Shown: piece by piece, positions 7,880 to 15,593 of the stretch
Position numbering within the stretch: position 1 is the stretch's first letter
How the letters are laid out: every line of letters starts with the position of its first letter
Assembly: GCA_014730295.1 (NCBI GenBank)
Contig: WJIN01000334.1
Coordinates: 1 to 19,912, forward strand
Reading direction: 5' to 3'
Length of the DNA: 19,912 nt
Source: Promethearchaeota archaeon
GTDB lineage: Archaea; Asgardarchaeota; Lokiarchaeia; Sigynarchaeales; SOKP01
Notes under the pieces: model-generated
What the model was told of the DNA's origin: nothing
Database searches by the model: none
Seen by the model: the letters and a program-made list of their open reading frames with translations, nothing else
Made by a program: the position numbers and the translations under genes

Positions 7880-7911
7880 TTGACCAAAATTTTTAAATCT
7901 ACTAAAAATAA

Positions 7912-8853
7912 ATGAATAATATCAAAATTGTTGGATTAGGAGAAGTAGTTGTTGATTGGGTAGCAGAGGTACCACGCTTTCCAAAACCAGATGAAAAATT
8001 AGACGCGATATCTGAAAACTACTTTTCAGGCGGAGTTACAGCCAATTACTTGGTTGCAGTCTCTCGATTAGGTGTAGATTGTGGATTTATTGGCGCAGTT
8101 GGGGATGATACTTATGGAGATTTTCTAATTGAGGATTTTAAAGAAGAAGGAATTGATACAAATCACACCCTAAAACTTAAGAACAAAAAAACTCCCGTTA
8201 ATTTCATATTTGTAGCTAAAGGTGAAAAAACAATAATTCAATCCCCACATATGAAAACTACTAAAATTAATATTGAAGATATTAAGTCTTCGTATATTTC
8301 AAGGGCAAAATTGTTGCATACCACAATAATTCACCCACAAATAACCGAAAAAGCTATTGAAATAGCAAAAAAGCACGATGTAAAATTAAGTATTGATTTA
8401 GAGGCCCAAATCGCAGAAAGAGGTTGGGAGAGTTTAGAAAAAGTTTTATTAAAGGCAGACGTAGTTATCCTAAATAGAGAAGGTGCTAAAAAAATCACTA
8501 AGACTCACACACCAGAAGAGGCAGCTAAAAAATTAGCGAATTATGGAATACCAAGAGTCATTATCACTATTGGAAAGGAGGGTACCATAATCAAAACTTC
8601 AGACTTTCAAAAAAGAATTCCGGCTTTCGAGGTTGATAAAGTTATTGATACTACTGGGGCAGGTGATACGTTTAATGGTGCCTTTTCTGTTGCCTATTGG
8701 ATTAAGGGCTGGGATATAGAAAAATCATGCATTTTCGCGAATGCCGCTGCTGCCTTAAAAATACAAAAGTTAGGTGCACGAACAGGGATGCCCAAAGAGA
8801 ATGAAGTTATTGCTTTCCTCTCAGGTAGGAATATCGACTTTTTCGCAAATTAG
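7912..8853 (+). CDS. PfkB-family carbohydrate or nucleoside kinase
   Basis: The 313-residue protein is a complete ribokinase-fold sugar kinase. The N-terminal signature includes GLGEVVVDW and the SGG pair (39-41) in NYFSGGVTANYLVAVSRLG. GDDTYGDFLIEDF is the second family block, N188-R-E190 is the metal-binding N-x-x-E motif, and DTTGAGDTF (246-254) forms the anion hole with D252 as the expected catalytic base. The substrate cannot be named: ribose, 2-keto-3-deoxygluconate, fructose and nucleosides are all used by close relatives. It follows the RPA gene by 63 nt and has its own TATA-like elements. It is convergent with the unknown gene downstream, with adjacent stop codons. Confidence 0.88.
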   Translation: MNNIKIVGLGEVVVDWVAEVPRFPKPDEKLDAISENYFSGGVTANYLVAVSRLGVDCGFIGAVGDDTYGDFLIEDFKEEGIDTNHTLKLKNKKTPVNFIFVAKGEKTIIQSPHMKTTKINIEDIKSSYISRAKLLHTTIIHPQITEKAIEIAKKHDVKLSIDLEAQIAERGWESLEKVLLKADVVILNREGAKKITKTHTPEEAAKKLANYGIPRVIITIGKEGTIIKTSDFQKRIPAFEVDKVIDTTGAGDTFNGAFSVAYWIKGWDIEKSCIFANAAAALKIQKLGARTGMPKENEVIAFLSGRNIDFFAN

Positions 8854-9276
8854 TTATGATATCAAACAGATTTTTGCATATTTTTGGTAATTATCAATTA
8901 AAGTTCTACAATTATTAACCAGTTTTTCAATTTCAATATCTGTCTTTTTTTCTTTGAAAGGCCACCTTCCTATAAGAAAATTTCCCGTTTTTTTTTTAAA
9001 AGCGAAAAGAAATCCTTGTTTTTGATCATTTGATATAGTGAGTATTACAAAAAAATTAGAATAGTTCCTAATAGAATCTTTAGATCCAAATTCTTGAACA
9101 GAGTCAATATTTTGAATATTTATAATATTTTTATTACTTGAACTTAGAGTTTTAAGCCTATCAGTGAATTCAGGAGGTATTTTAATAGATTTTTCATTTG
9201 GAATCTCCTTAAAGGTTAATTTTAGCTCTTCAAATTCAACCTCATTTATACCTTTAAAATAGACTTTATATACCAT
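8854..9276 (-). CDS. Uncharacterised 140-residue protein
   Basis: I do not recognise this protein. It is 140 residues with no membrane segment and no Cys motif (one Cys in the middle and one near the end). The first half is a mixed alpha/beta stretch (VYKVYFKGINEVEFEELKL). The centre has a beta hairpin-like NFFVILTISNDQKQGFLFAFKKKTGNFLIG followed by RWPFKEKK, and the C-terminus is a probable helix. The TAA stop begins at the base directly after the kinase stop on the other strand. The long uninterrupted frame and codon use like the neighbours support it as a real gene. A TATA-like TATTTAATT lies upstream. Confidence 0.6.
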   Translation of the reverse strand: MVYKVYFKGINEVEFEELKLTFKEIPNEKSIKIPPEFTDRLKTLSSSNKNIINIQNIDSVQEFGSKDSIRNYSNFFVILTISNDQKQGFLFAFKKKTGNFLIGRWPFKEKKTDIEIEKLVNNCRTLIDNYQKYAKICLIS

Positions 9277-9543
9277 AATTTCAATTGATCTGTTTTATTG
9301 ATAAATTAAATACAATCAGAATTAAAAAATCTTATCTTATTTTGAATTTAGTCCATTAATTTATCTAAATTTCGATTATTAATTTCATATTTGGATCTTA
9401 AGAAGGAATTTTATTTAATTCGGAATTATCTAATTCATTTTAGAGAGCATATTATAGAAAAATCTAAATATAATCTTTAATATTATTAATTAAAAAATTA
9501 ATATTGCCTCCATAGCTCAGTTAGGTAGAGCACCCGGCTGTTA

Positions 9544-9572
9544 ATAAATTAGCATTTAGCTTTTCCATTGAC
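9544..9572 (+). other. Canonical-position (37/38) intron of tRNA-Asn, 29 nt
   Basis: The anticodon loop CTGTTA-A is interrupted after position 37. Removing these 29 nt closes the anticodon loop at 7 nt and restores the CCCGG/CCGGG stem. The exon stem is clear, but I could not resolve a strict central helix, so the boundaries rest on the mature tRNA geometry. Confidence 0.8.
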
Positions 9573-9594
9573 ACCGGGCGGTCGCATGTTCGAT

Positions 9595-9641
9595 ATTCTG
9601 GGGCCTTATAGCCACTAACTGGTTTACAGCCAGAACAAAAC
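9595..9641 (+). other. T-loop intron of tRNA-Asn (after position 59), 47 nt
   Basis: The T-stem GCATG (9584-9588) and CATGC (9643-9647) form the exon helix. TTCG (9589-9592) pairs with CAAA (9636-9639), with one C-A mismatch, as the 4-bp central helix. Bulges ATA (9593-9595) and ACC (9640-9642) lie on opposite strands, and TTCTGG/CCAGAA is the intron helix. Cutting after the second base of each bulge leaves the 7-nt T-loop TTCGATC, a textbook sequence. Confidence 0.88.
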
Positions 9642-9724
9642 CCATGCTGGAGGCGTTTTTTACTTTTTATCTATCCTAATATGTTTATGTACGATAATCT
9701 TTTTAAATTAGCACCAGTGTGCCT

Positions 9725-9995
9725 TAAATGTTGTATAAGAAAACCAATTAGATTATCACCATTAATTGCATACGATAAGGATTTGAAATCTGAGAGGATT
9801 TTCTCTAATTATCTAATCTTCTGATGTGTCACTGTGACGCATTAGATGTGCCACCTATTGAATTTGAGAAAGGGATTGTTTCATCAAATTATTAGAGGAT
9901 CACTGAGTCTTTGGTTGATCTCCTCTTTCAAAAGATGACTAAGTATAAGGTTTGAGCTAGGGTTGAATATATTTGTCGAGAGCTAAAGATTTTTT
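9725..9995 (+). ncRNA. Candidate structured non-coding RNA in a 395-nt gene-free stretch
   Basis: The gap between tRNA-Asn and tRNA-Glu (9656-10050) has no convincing reading frame. A TATA-like CTTTTTAAATTA lies at 9699-9710. It is followed by three consecutive hairpins: 9811-9847 (7-bp ATCTAAT/ATTAGAT enclosing a 6-bp stem), 9861-9890 (11 bp with one bulged A, loop 9872-9878) and 9894-9926 (9 bp with one bulged T). A T-run at about 9990-9995 could end the transcript. It lacks the conserved sequences of SRP RNA, RNase P RNA and 5S rRNA that I would expect. The strand and ends are guesses from the TATA box and T-run. Confidence 0.4.
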
Positions 9996-10050
9996 AATAG
10001 TGAATATCAAAAAATAGATGGTGTGATACCTTAGATGTAGCAAATAGTGG

Positions 10051-10152
10051 TGCTTCTGCCGGGATTCGAACCCGGGTCGCGGGGGTGAAAGCCCCGTATG
10101 CTTGGACCTTGTTTAATTCTAAACAAGTTTGGCCGAACTACACTACAGAAGC
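10051..10152 (-). tRNA. tRNA-Glu(UUC) with D-loop intron
   Basis: Minus-strand reading gives acceptor GCTTCTG paired with CAGAAGC, discriminator A, anticodon stem CGGGG/CCCCG around CTTTCAC (anticodon TTC, Glu) and T-arm CCGGG-TTCGAAT-CCCGG. The gene is 102 nt; removing a 27-nt intron from the D-loop leaves 75 nt with the usual archaeal GTGTAGTTCGGCCAAGCAT D-arm. Confidence 0.94.
10102..10128 (-). other. D-loop intron of tRNA-Glu, 27 nt
   Basis: In the tRNA strand the 8-bp intron hairpin CTTGTTTA/TAAACAAG (loop GAAT) is preceded by GGCC and bulge AAA, and followed by GTCC and bulge AAG. GGCC and GTCC form the central helix with one C-U mismatch. Cutting after the second base of each bulge gives mature GGCCAA-GCAT. 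The outer exon helix is absent, so this is a relaxed bulge-helix-bulge. Confidence 0.82.
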
Positions 10153-10292
10153 TTTTATGTTTTTTTATTTAGCTTTTGTTTTTTAAATTAATCGTGGATT
10201 AAATATTTTTTTATCGATCATATCCTATGCTTTCATATGTATTAAACGAAGAAAAGGATAATAATATAAATTTCTATGAAATTTTAAAAGAA

Positions 10293-10377
10293 TGCGGGAA
10301 GGGAGATTTGAACTCCCGAACCCCTACGGGACTGGATTCTAAGTCCAGCGCCTTTGGCCAAACTTGGCAATTCCCGC
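10293..10377 (-). tRNA. tRNA-Leu(UAG), intronless
   Basis: Minus-strand reading gives acceptor GCGGGAA paired with TTCCCGC, discriminator A, D-arm GCC...GGC, anticodon stem CTGGA/TCCAG around CTTAGAA (anticodon TAG), a long variable arm and T-arm GGGAG-TTCAAAT-CTCCC. At 85 nt it is a standard class II tRNA and serves as the internal reference showing that the tRNA-Leu(CAA) gene carries extra sequence. Confidence 0.96.
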
Positions 10378-10592
10378 GATTTTCCAATATTTCCTTTCAT
10401 TATTAAAAAAGGTTAAAAATAATTAAAGTTTTTAGTTGGATAATTGTATCATTACCCAAAACATATGTTTTTTTAAAAATTAAAAAGAGCCTATGTATAA
10501 CCAATTGAGTTTTAAAAAAAAGACTAAAAACAATAAACATAAAAAAAAATAATAATATTGATTACTTGTAGTTTTATATCATTCAAAAAATA

Positions 10593-10596
10593 GGAG
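10593..10596 (+). promoter_or_regulatory. Shine-Dalgarno GGAG that supports a TTG start
   Basis: GGAG lies 12 nt upstream of TTG at 10609, and an in-frame stop TAG at 10591-10593 rules out any longer version. The 16S 3' end in this window contains CCTCCT, to which it can pair. Confidence 0.5.
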
Positions 10597-10608
10597 TTTA
10601 TTATAAAA

Positions 10609-11610
10609 TTGAGTGTTCGTGAATCTTTAATAAAGTATCTGACTTCAATTCTAAGATCTTCAGATGGTACTTTGTTGGTTGTTTTATGTGACTTAGATGG
10701 TTTATCAATAGCCAAAATTGGGAGAAAGAGTGAATTTGAAATAAATCCAAACCAAATTACCAGCCTTGCATCAGCCGCTTTTTCAGTAAGTGAAGAGAAT
10801 TGGGAGGATTTAGAAATTAAAGACCAAGTGATTTCTTTTACGTATTTTGAAAAAGTATGTCTTATTACCATTAAAATTAATCAAACTCTTTTAACAATTG
10901 TTCATGATTATAATGAATACTGGCCTTTGGATGCAGATGGATTAGCTAGTTCGATGTATTATTTGAAACAGAAATTAGGGGAATTTTTTGGAGGGAAAAA
11001 ATCCTCGGAACAAGAGTTAGAAGCCTTTTCTAATAAAGTAAGAAGTGCGATTTATCTTATTGGGATGGGGAGTGATATCCCATTCGTATCTTATACTCCA
11101 GAGAATTATGATCCCTCAAATCCTCTTCCAGCTATAAGTCAGATATTAGATTCAATAAAGAATCCCATTTTTATCCGATATGCATTAGCAGACCCTTCTG
11201 GTCTAATGCTCGATGCCCGGGAATTGGATGGTAAACAATTACCGATTTCCATAGAAGCTTTCTCTGCTAATGCGACAGTCGCATATCAAAAAATGAAAGA
11301 AGAATCGAGTCAAAGTTCTATGGGTGATTTGTTATTCTATCTCGCAATAAGTGGTCAAAATTCAGAAAACTTTTTCGGCATTATCACATGTCCTTCTGGA
11401 ATCCTTGAATTCTCAAAAAAGCGTGATGTCTCGAATATTCAGGAGATCTCATTCATAGGACTATTTTCCTTAGATTACGGGGGTATACCGATAATAGCAG
11501 AAGCGAGAAATATTATATATTCAATTTTGGAAATTCTTGGAACTGAAAAAACTACAGAAAATTTTATTAAAGCAGCAAACACTCTTTTAAGTGCTAGATA
11601 TGAACAATAG
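10609..11610 (+). CDS. Roadblock/LC7-domain protein, probably with two such domains
   Basis: The 333-residue protein opens with a roadblock/LC7-type pattern: helix RESLIKYLTSILRSSD, then GTLLVVLCDLDGLSIAKIG, a helix with SLASAAFSVSEENWEDL, and strands VISFTYFEKVCLITIKINQTLLTIVHD. A second similar unit may follow at about 175-270, with FIRYALADPSGLMLDARELDG, a helix and FFGIITCPSGILEFS. Roadblock proteins bind or regulate small Ras-like GTPases (MglB, Ego/Ragulator, dynein light chains) and are greatly expanded in Asgard archaea, where their partners are mostly unknown. The start codon is TTG. Its 3' end overlaps the tsr3 start, so the two are co-transcribed. Confidence 0.72.
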   Translation: MSVRESLIKYLTSILRSSDGTLLVVLCDLDGLSIAKIGRKSEFEINPNQITSLASAAFSVSEENWEDLEIKDQVISFTYFEKVCLITIKINQTLLTIVHDYNEYWPLDADGLASSMYYLKQKLGEFFGGKKSSEQELEAFSNKVRSAIYLIGMGSDIPFVSYTPENYDPSNPLPAISQILDSIKNPIFIRYALADPSGLMLDARELDGKQLPISIEAFSANATVAYQKMKEESSQSSMGDLLFYLAISGQNSENFFGIITCPSGILEFSKKRDVSNIQEISFIGLFSLDYGGIPIIAEARNIIYSILEILGTEKTTENFIKAANTLLSARYEQ

Positions 11611-12073
11611 ATCACAAAAGGTCGATCTTTATTGTTTACATTTTAATGAGTGTGATCCAAATAAATGTACGGCATTGAAATTAAGGAAATTTGGGTTAAT
11701 AAAAATAAAAAAAACCATTTCTGGAATATTGGCAAAAGCAGTTTTACTAAATCCATTCGCCCAGAAAGAAATATCTCATTCTGATAAAGATCTAGTTAAA
11801 AAGTATGGGATAATAGCTATTGATTGTTCTTGGAACAAATTATTAAAATTTAGAGATATTCAACATCAAAATTCCCGTAGATTACCATCCTTAATTGCTG
11901 CCAATCCTGTAAATTATGGAAAATGGGAGAAATTAAGTACGGTTGAAGCTTTAGCTGCAGCACTTTATTTAACGGGTTATAAAATCCAAGCAAAATTTAT
12001 TATTTCTAAATTTCACTGGGGAGAAGAATTTTGGAAAATCAATAGGGATTTCCTAAAGACTATAGGTAAATAA
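11600..12073 (+). CDS. tsr3: Tsr3-type rRNA aminocarboxypropyltransferase (DUF367)
   Basis: Tsr3 transfers the aminocarboxypropyl group of S-adenosylmethionine to a pseudouridine in small-subunit rRNA helix 31, a late step in ribosome maturation. The 157 residues show the family blocks: FNECDPNKCTALKLRKFGL at the N-terminus, IAIDCSW, RRLPSLIAANPVNYGKWEKLSTVEALAAALYLTGY and FHWGEEFWKIN. The segment between KFGL and the first conserved Leu-rich strand has the usual KK-rich loop. I chose the ATG at 11600 (11 nt overlap with the roadblock gene) over an upstream in-frame GTG at 11591; neither has a clear Shine-Dalgarno, so reinitiation after the upstream stop is likely. Confidence 0.92.
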   Translation: MNNRSQKVDLYCLHFNECDPNKCTALKLRKFGLIKIKKTISGILAKAVLLNPFAQKEISHSDKDLVKKYGIIAIDCSWNKLLKFRDIQHQNSRRLPSLIAANPVNYGKWEKLSTVEALAAALYLTGYKIQAKFIISKFHWGEEFWKINRDFLKTIGK

Positions 12074-12107
12074 ATTAAGATTGAAAAAAATAATAAAAGA
12101 AGTAGAT

Positions 12108-13712
12108 TTATTCTTCCCCGCCGCGAGAGAATCCTGAAGCGGCGATTACATCATCAATTTTTAAGATCATATTGGCAACTTCTGTAGCAGATTGTATTGC
12201 TTGGGTCAAGACAGCAAGAGGTTCAATTACCCCTAAAGAAATCATCTCATCAGGTTTTCCAGTTTCAATATTAAGTCCATAGTTAAGCCCAGCTTCACTT
12301 TCATGTTTGGATCTTAATTCTACAATAAGATCAACTGGATTGAATCCTGAATTTTCTACCAAAGTTTTTGGAATGATTTCCATCGCATTTGCATATACTT
12401 CAATCGCAAGTTGTTGTCTTCCACCAATAGTTCTAGCAAAGGTTCTTAACCTTTTTGCTAGTTCGATTTCAGATGCACCACCACCGGGTAAAATGTATGG
12501 CACTTCAATCGCTGCTTTCACAACGGAGAGGGCGTCATGTATCATTCTTTCTGCCTCATCAACTACATGCTCTATTCCAGCTCTTATTAAAATGCTTACT
12601 GTTTTGGGAGATGCACACTCTGAAACAAAAATCATATTATCCTCGCCAACTTTTTTCTCTTCAACTTTTCCTGCTTCTCCGATATCAGTTGTATTAATTT
12701 CAAAGATATTATTAACAATTTTTCCATTAGTAGCTCTGGATAATTTTTCCATGTCTGACTTTTTAACTCTTCTAATTGCCATGATATTTTCTCTAGCAAG
12801 AAAGTTTTGAGCTTTTTCATCTATACCTTTCTGACAAAAGACAACATTCGCTCCGACTTCCTTTAATTGAGAAACTCGTTTTTTCAGCATATTAGATTCT
12901 TCTTCGAGGAATTGATTTATTTGATCAGCGGATTGAACCTTTATTTCTGCGTCAAATTCAGTTTTTTCTACTTCGAGAGAGGAATTGATTAATGCAATTT
13001 TGGCATTTTTGATCACTTTAGGCATCATTGGGTGTACAATTTCTTTATCAACTATCATTCCATTTACGATACTTGTATCGAGTAAGCTTTTTCCCTCTTT
13101 TTTAATCACTTGTATTTGATCTAAATCGATAAGGATATTTTCTCCTCTTTTTTCTTTAATTTGCGAGACTGCATTAACTGCTATATCAGCAAAATGACTT
13201 TTTGCTCCTGCTATTAATTTGCTATTCATAGATGTTTCTGCAACTTTCTTTAATGAGTCAGTATCATTGGGTTCTATTTTTTTAGCGATATTTTGTAATA
13301 TCTCCTTGCTTTTAACTAATGCTTTTCTATATCCTCGGAAAATAATTGTTGGATGCACCTGTTGTTCCATTAATTCTTGTGCTAAATTTAATAATTCACC
13401 TGCAATCACTACACTGGTGGTTGTTCCATCTCCAACTTTATCATCTTGAGTTTTAGCAATTTCTACAATCATTTTTGCTGCGGGATGTTCCACATCTATA
13501 GTATCTAAAATTGTAGCGCCATCATTTGTTATGGTTACATCTCCTAAAGAATCAACGATCATTTTATCCATTCCTTTAGGACCTAATGTAGTTCTCACTG
13601 CTTCTGCTACCGCTCTCGACGCAGAAATATTATTTCTCTGAGCATCTTTTCCGCGTTTTCTCTCTGTCCCTTCTTTTAGAATGAGAATTGGGACGCCAGT
13701 TAATTGAGACAT
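12108..13712 (-). CDS. thsA: Thermosome subunit (group II chaperonin)
   Basis: The thermosome is the ATP-driven, double-ring cytosolic chaperonin related to eukaryotic CCT. The 534 residues cover the equatorial, intermediate and apical domains. Nucleotide motifs are [13 protein letters not shown] (41-53), TNDGATIL (62-69), GDGTTT (94-99) and the C-terminal-half [10 protein letters not shown]. The C-terminus is SGFSRGGEE rather than the longer Gly/Met tail of many thermosomes. The ATG is preceded by GTGATC, a match to the extended Shine-Dalgarno, and by a clear TATA box, so this gene has the best-defined expression signals in the window. It stands alone, with a 134-nt gap to argH upstream. Only one subunit is present here; paralogues may exist elsewhere. 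Confidence 0.97.
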   Translation of the reverse strand: MSQLTGVPILILKEGTERKRGKDAQRNNISASRAVAEAVRTTLGPKGMDKMIVDSLGDVTITNDGATILDTIDVEHPAAKMIVEIAKTQDDKVGDGTTTSVVIAGELLNLAQELMEQQVHPTIIFRGYRKALVKSKEILQNIAKKIEPNDTDSLKKVAETSMNSKLIAGAKSHFADIAVNAVSQIKEKRGENILIDLDQIQVIKKEGKSLLDTSIVNGMIVDKEIVHPMMPKVIKNAKIALINSSLEVEKTEFDAEIKVQSADQINQFLEEESNMLKKRVSQLKEVGANVVFCQKGIDEKAQNFLARENIMAIRRVKKSDMEKLSRATNGKIVNNIFEINTTDIGEAGKVEEKKVGEDNMIFVSECASPKTVSILIRAGIEHVVDEAERMIHDALSVVKAAIEVPYILPGGGASEIELAKRLRTFARTIGGRQQLAIEVYANAMEIIPKTLVENSGFNPVDLIVELRSKHESEAGLNYGLNIETGKPDEMISLGVIEPLAVLTQAIQSATEVANMILKIDDVIAASGFSRGGEE

Positions 13713-13717
13713 CTTGA

Positions 13718-13723
13718 GATCAC
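13718..13723 (-). promoter_or_regulatory. Extended Shine-Dalgarno (GTGATC) of the thermosome gene
   Basis: GTGATC on the minus strand is complementary to GATCAC in the 16S 3' tail seen at the right end of this window, with 5 nt spacing to the ATG. Most other genes here lack such a site. Confidence 0.6.
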
Positions 13724-13748
13724 TTTTTTATGGTTTTTTATTTGTGTT

Positions 13749-13758
13749 TATTTATATA
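13749..13758 (-). promoter_or_regulatory. TATA box of the thermosome gene
   Basis: TATATAAATA (minus strand) is a near-consensus archaeal TATA box centred about 41 nt before the ATG, placing the transcription start some 13 nt upstream of the start codon and leaving room for the Shine-Dalgarno. Confidence 0.65.
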
Positions 13759-13769
13759 GATCTCTATAT
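13754..13769. promoter_or_regulatory. 16-nt inverted repeat overlapping the thermosome TATA box
   Basis: ATATAGA-TC-TCTATAT has perfect 7-bp arms with a 2-nt spacer and overlaps the upstream edge of the TATA box, where TFB (BRE) would bind. This position suits an operator for a dimeric repressor, for instance a heat-shock regulator. AT-rich sequence makes chance arms fairly likely, so this is tentative. Confidence 0.4.
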
Positions 13770-13846
13770 CATTTGATAAAAAATTTGTGCATTTAGGTAA
13801 TTCATACGTTAAATTTAATTGAATCGAAAGAATTGCATTTCTATAA

Positions 13847-15331
13847 TTAGGAAGTTAACTCTTTTATTATGTCTTTTCTTAAATCTTCCGAAACTTTAAC
13901 ATTGGCGATTCGCTTCAGATATTTTGAATATGCATCTTTTTTTCTTGATTTTAAGATTTCAATAAATTCCCGTATTTGTTTTTCAGAAGGAGACCCTTTG
14001 CTGATTCTTTTTTTTAAACAAAATTCAACATCTCCAAGTTCCTTTATAAGATTTTCGGAAACGTTGATTTTTTGTCCGTGATTTTCCAAAATTGCCTCTT
14101 GTATTATCTCCTTTCTGAAAAGAACCTTGGGGTTTTCTGATTTATTTACTAAATCTGCAACTATTTGATGGGATATACGAAATGGAATATTATATTCCTG
14201 AACTAATAATTCAGCTAAATCTAATGCTAAAATATAGCTATTTTTGATCTTTTCTCTCATTTTAGAGCGCTTTACGCTTATAGTAGAAAAGATACCAATT
14301 AAAATTTCTGTAATAGAATGGGTGATATCAAAAGATTCTTTTAATATCGGTTTTAATTCTTGAAAGTCTCTGAAATATCCAGAAGGAATAGCTTTAATTA
14401 TAAGACATGCTTTAAATTGGTTGCTAATTAAAATAGAGGACTTTGATCTAATCAGTTCCAAAGTGTCCGGATTCTTTTTCTGTGGCATAACACTAGAGAC
14501 AGAGCAATAAGACTCATCTAGATCAATAAATCCAAATTCCTCAGTGGACCAGATCAGAAGATCTTCAGCAATTCTAGAATAATGAAGTCCCAGTAAACTT
14601 AAGATAGATAATGTCTCATAGATATAGTCCCTTGAACTAATTGCATCGATGGAGTTAACTACTAGTCCATTAAATCCTAATAACTCAGTTGTTCTCTTTC
14701 TGTTAATATTTATGCTCGTCCCTCCAATAGCGCATGCCCCTAAAGGATTTTTATTCACCCTCTTATAAATCTCACTTATTCTATCGATAACCCTCAAAAT
14801 TTGAGCAAGATAGGTATTCATGTAATGTGCGAAGCATCCTAATTGGCCTTTTTGTAGATGTGTATATAATGGCATGTAAGAATCTATATTTTTTTCGCTT
14901 AAAGATAATACGATGCTGTATAAATCAAATAATTGCTTTGTTAATTCATTTAATTCTCTACGAATTTTAAGTCTCATATCGACCGCAACTTGATCATTCC
15001 TTGATCGTCCCGTATGTATCTTACCCCCAACTTCAATACCTATATCATCTATAACGAGGTTCTCAATTAAAGGGTGTATATCTTCAAATTCATGGTTAAG
15101 TTTAAAAGTGTTATCTTCCAGACTCTTTTTAATTTTTTCAAGCGAAAGCAAGATTTTTTTTATCTCTTCTCTATCAAGAATTTTTTGTTCATATAGCATA
15201 ATATTATGTACTTCTGTACCAACAATATCTTCCGCAACAATCCACAAATCATCAATTAGGGACGAAAGAAAATTCAAAACACCATCTCCGAGAGATTTTG
15301 TTATTCTTTTTCTATAAATATCCTTTTTCAT
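13847..15331 (-). CDS. argH: Argininosuccinate lyase
   Basis: ArgH splits argininosuccinate into arginine and fumarate, the last step of arginine synthesis. The 494 residues show the fumarase/aspartase superfamily layout: KIHTGRSRNDQVAVD (104-118), YTHLQKGQLGCFAHYM (156-171), NPLGACAIGGTSININR (195-211) and the signature SSVMPQKKNPDTLELIRSKS (279-298) with the catalytic Ser. Two deviations stand out: the Gly usually preceding the signature serines (GSSxMP) is Val here, and the usual GYTHLQxAQP is LYTHLQKGQLG. The HTGRSRNDQ block is specific to argininosuccinate lyase, so I keep that call over adenylosuccinate lyase. No argG is nearby. Confidence 0.9.
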   Translation of the reverse strand: MKKDIYRKRITKSLGDGVLNFLSSLIDDLWIVAEDIVGTEVHNIMLYEQKILDREEIKKILLSLEKIKKSLEDNTFKLNHEFEDIHPLIENLVIDDIGIEVGGKIHTGRSRNDQVAVDMRLKIRRELNELTKQLFDLYSIVLSLSEKNIDSYMPLYTHLQKGQLGCFAHYMNTYLAQILRVIDRISEIYKRVNKNPLGACAIGGTSININRKRTTELLGFNGLVVNSIDAISSRDYIYETLSILSLLGLHYSRIAEDLLIWSTEEFGFIDLDESYCSVSSVMPQKKNPDTLELIRSKSSILISNQFKACLIIKAIPSGYFRDFQELKPILKESFDITHSITEILIGIFSTISVKRSKMREKIKNSYILALDLAELLVQEYNIPFRISHQIVADLVNKSENPKVLFRKEIIQEAILENHGQKINVSENLIKELGDVEFCLKKRISKGSPSEKQIREFIEILKSRKKDAYSKYLKRIANVKVSEDLRKDIIKELTS

Positions 15332-15593
15332 TTTAAAAACCTAAATGTTTGTGTCTAAAATAGTTTAAAATATTATAGTTTAAGATGGAATTTATTTAAT
15401 TTCAATTTCATTACTAATATTATTTTAAGGTTCATATATCAATTCTATTGAAATTACTAATTAGTTAGTTTATGATTAAAAATAGTGTATGAGAAAAAAA
15501 TCATAACAAGTTTCAACATCTAAGTTTTGGAAAATAAAAATATTTTCCATATAAATTTTTGTCTTCATCCTAAGCTGAATATTATTATAAATC

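Larger units (their letters stand above)
9506..9655 (+). tRNA. tRNA-Asn(GUU) with two introns
   Basis: The acceptor GCCTCCA pairs with TGGAGGC and is followed by discriminator G. The D-arm is GCTC-AGTTAGGTA-GAGC. The anticodon stem CCCGG/CCGGG encloses CTGTTAA, giving anticodon GTT (Asn). The T-stem GCATG/CATGC is split by a second insertion inside the T-loop. The gene spans 150 nt; subtracting introns of 29 and 47 nt leaves a 74-nt mature tRNA. A T-rich stretch directly follows the gene and could serve as terminator. No CCA is encoded. Confidence 0.93.

Noticed and set aside
9725..9995. Hairpin-rich region considered as RNase P RNA or SRP RNA
   Set aside because: The conserved cores (GAAAGTC-type regions of RNase P, the GGTGACC/AGGGAAGC domain IV of SRP) are absent on both strands, so I leave it as an unknown candidate.
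12307..12810. Long plus-strand frame antisense to the thermosome gene
   Set aside because: The thermosome on the other strand is unambiguous; this is a codon-structure shadow.
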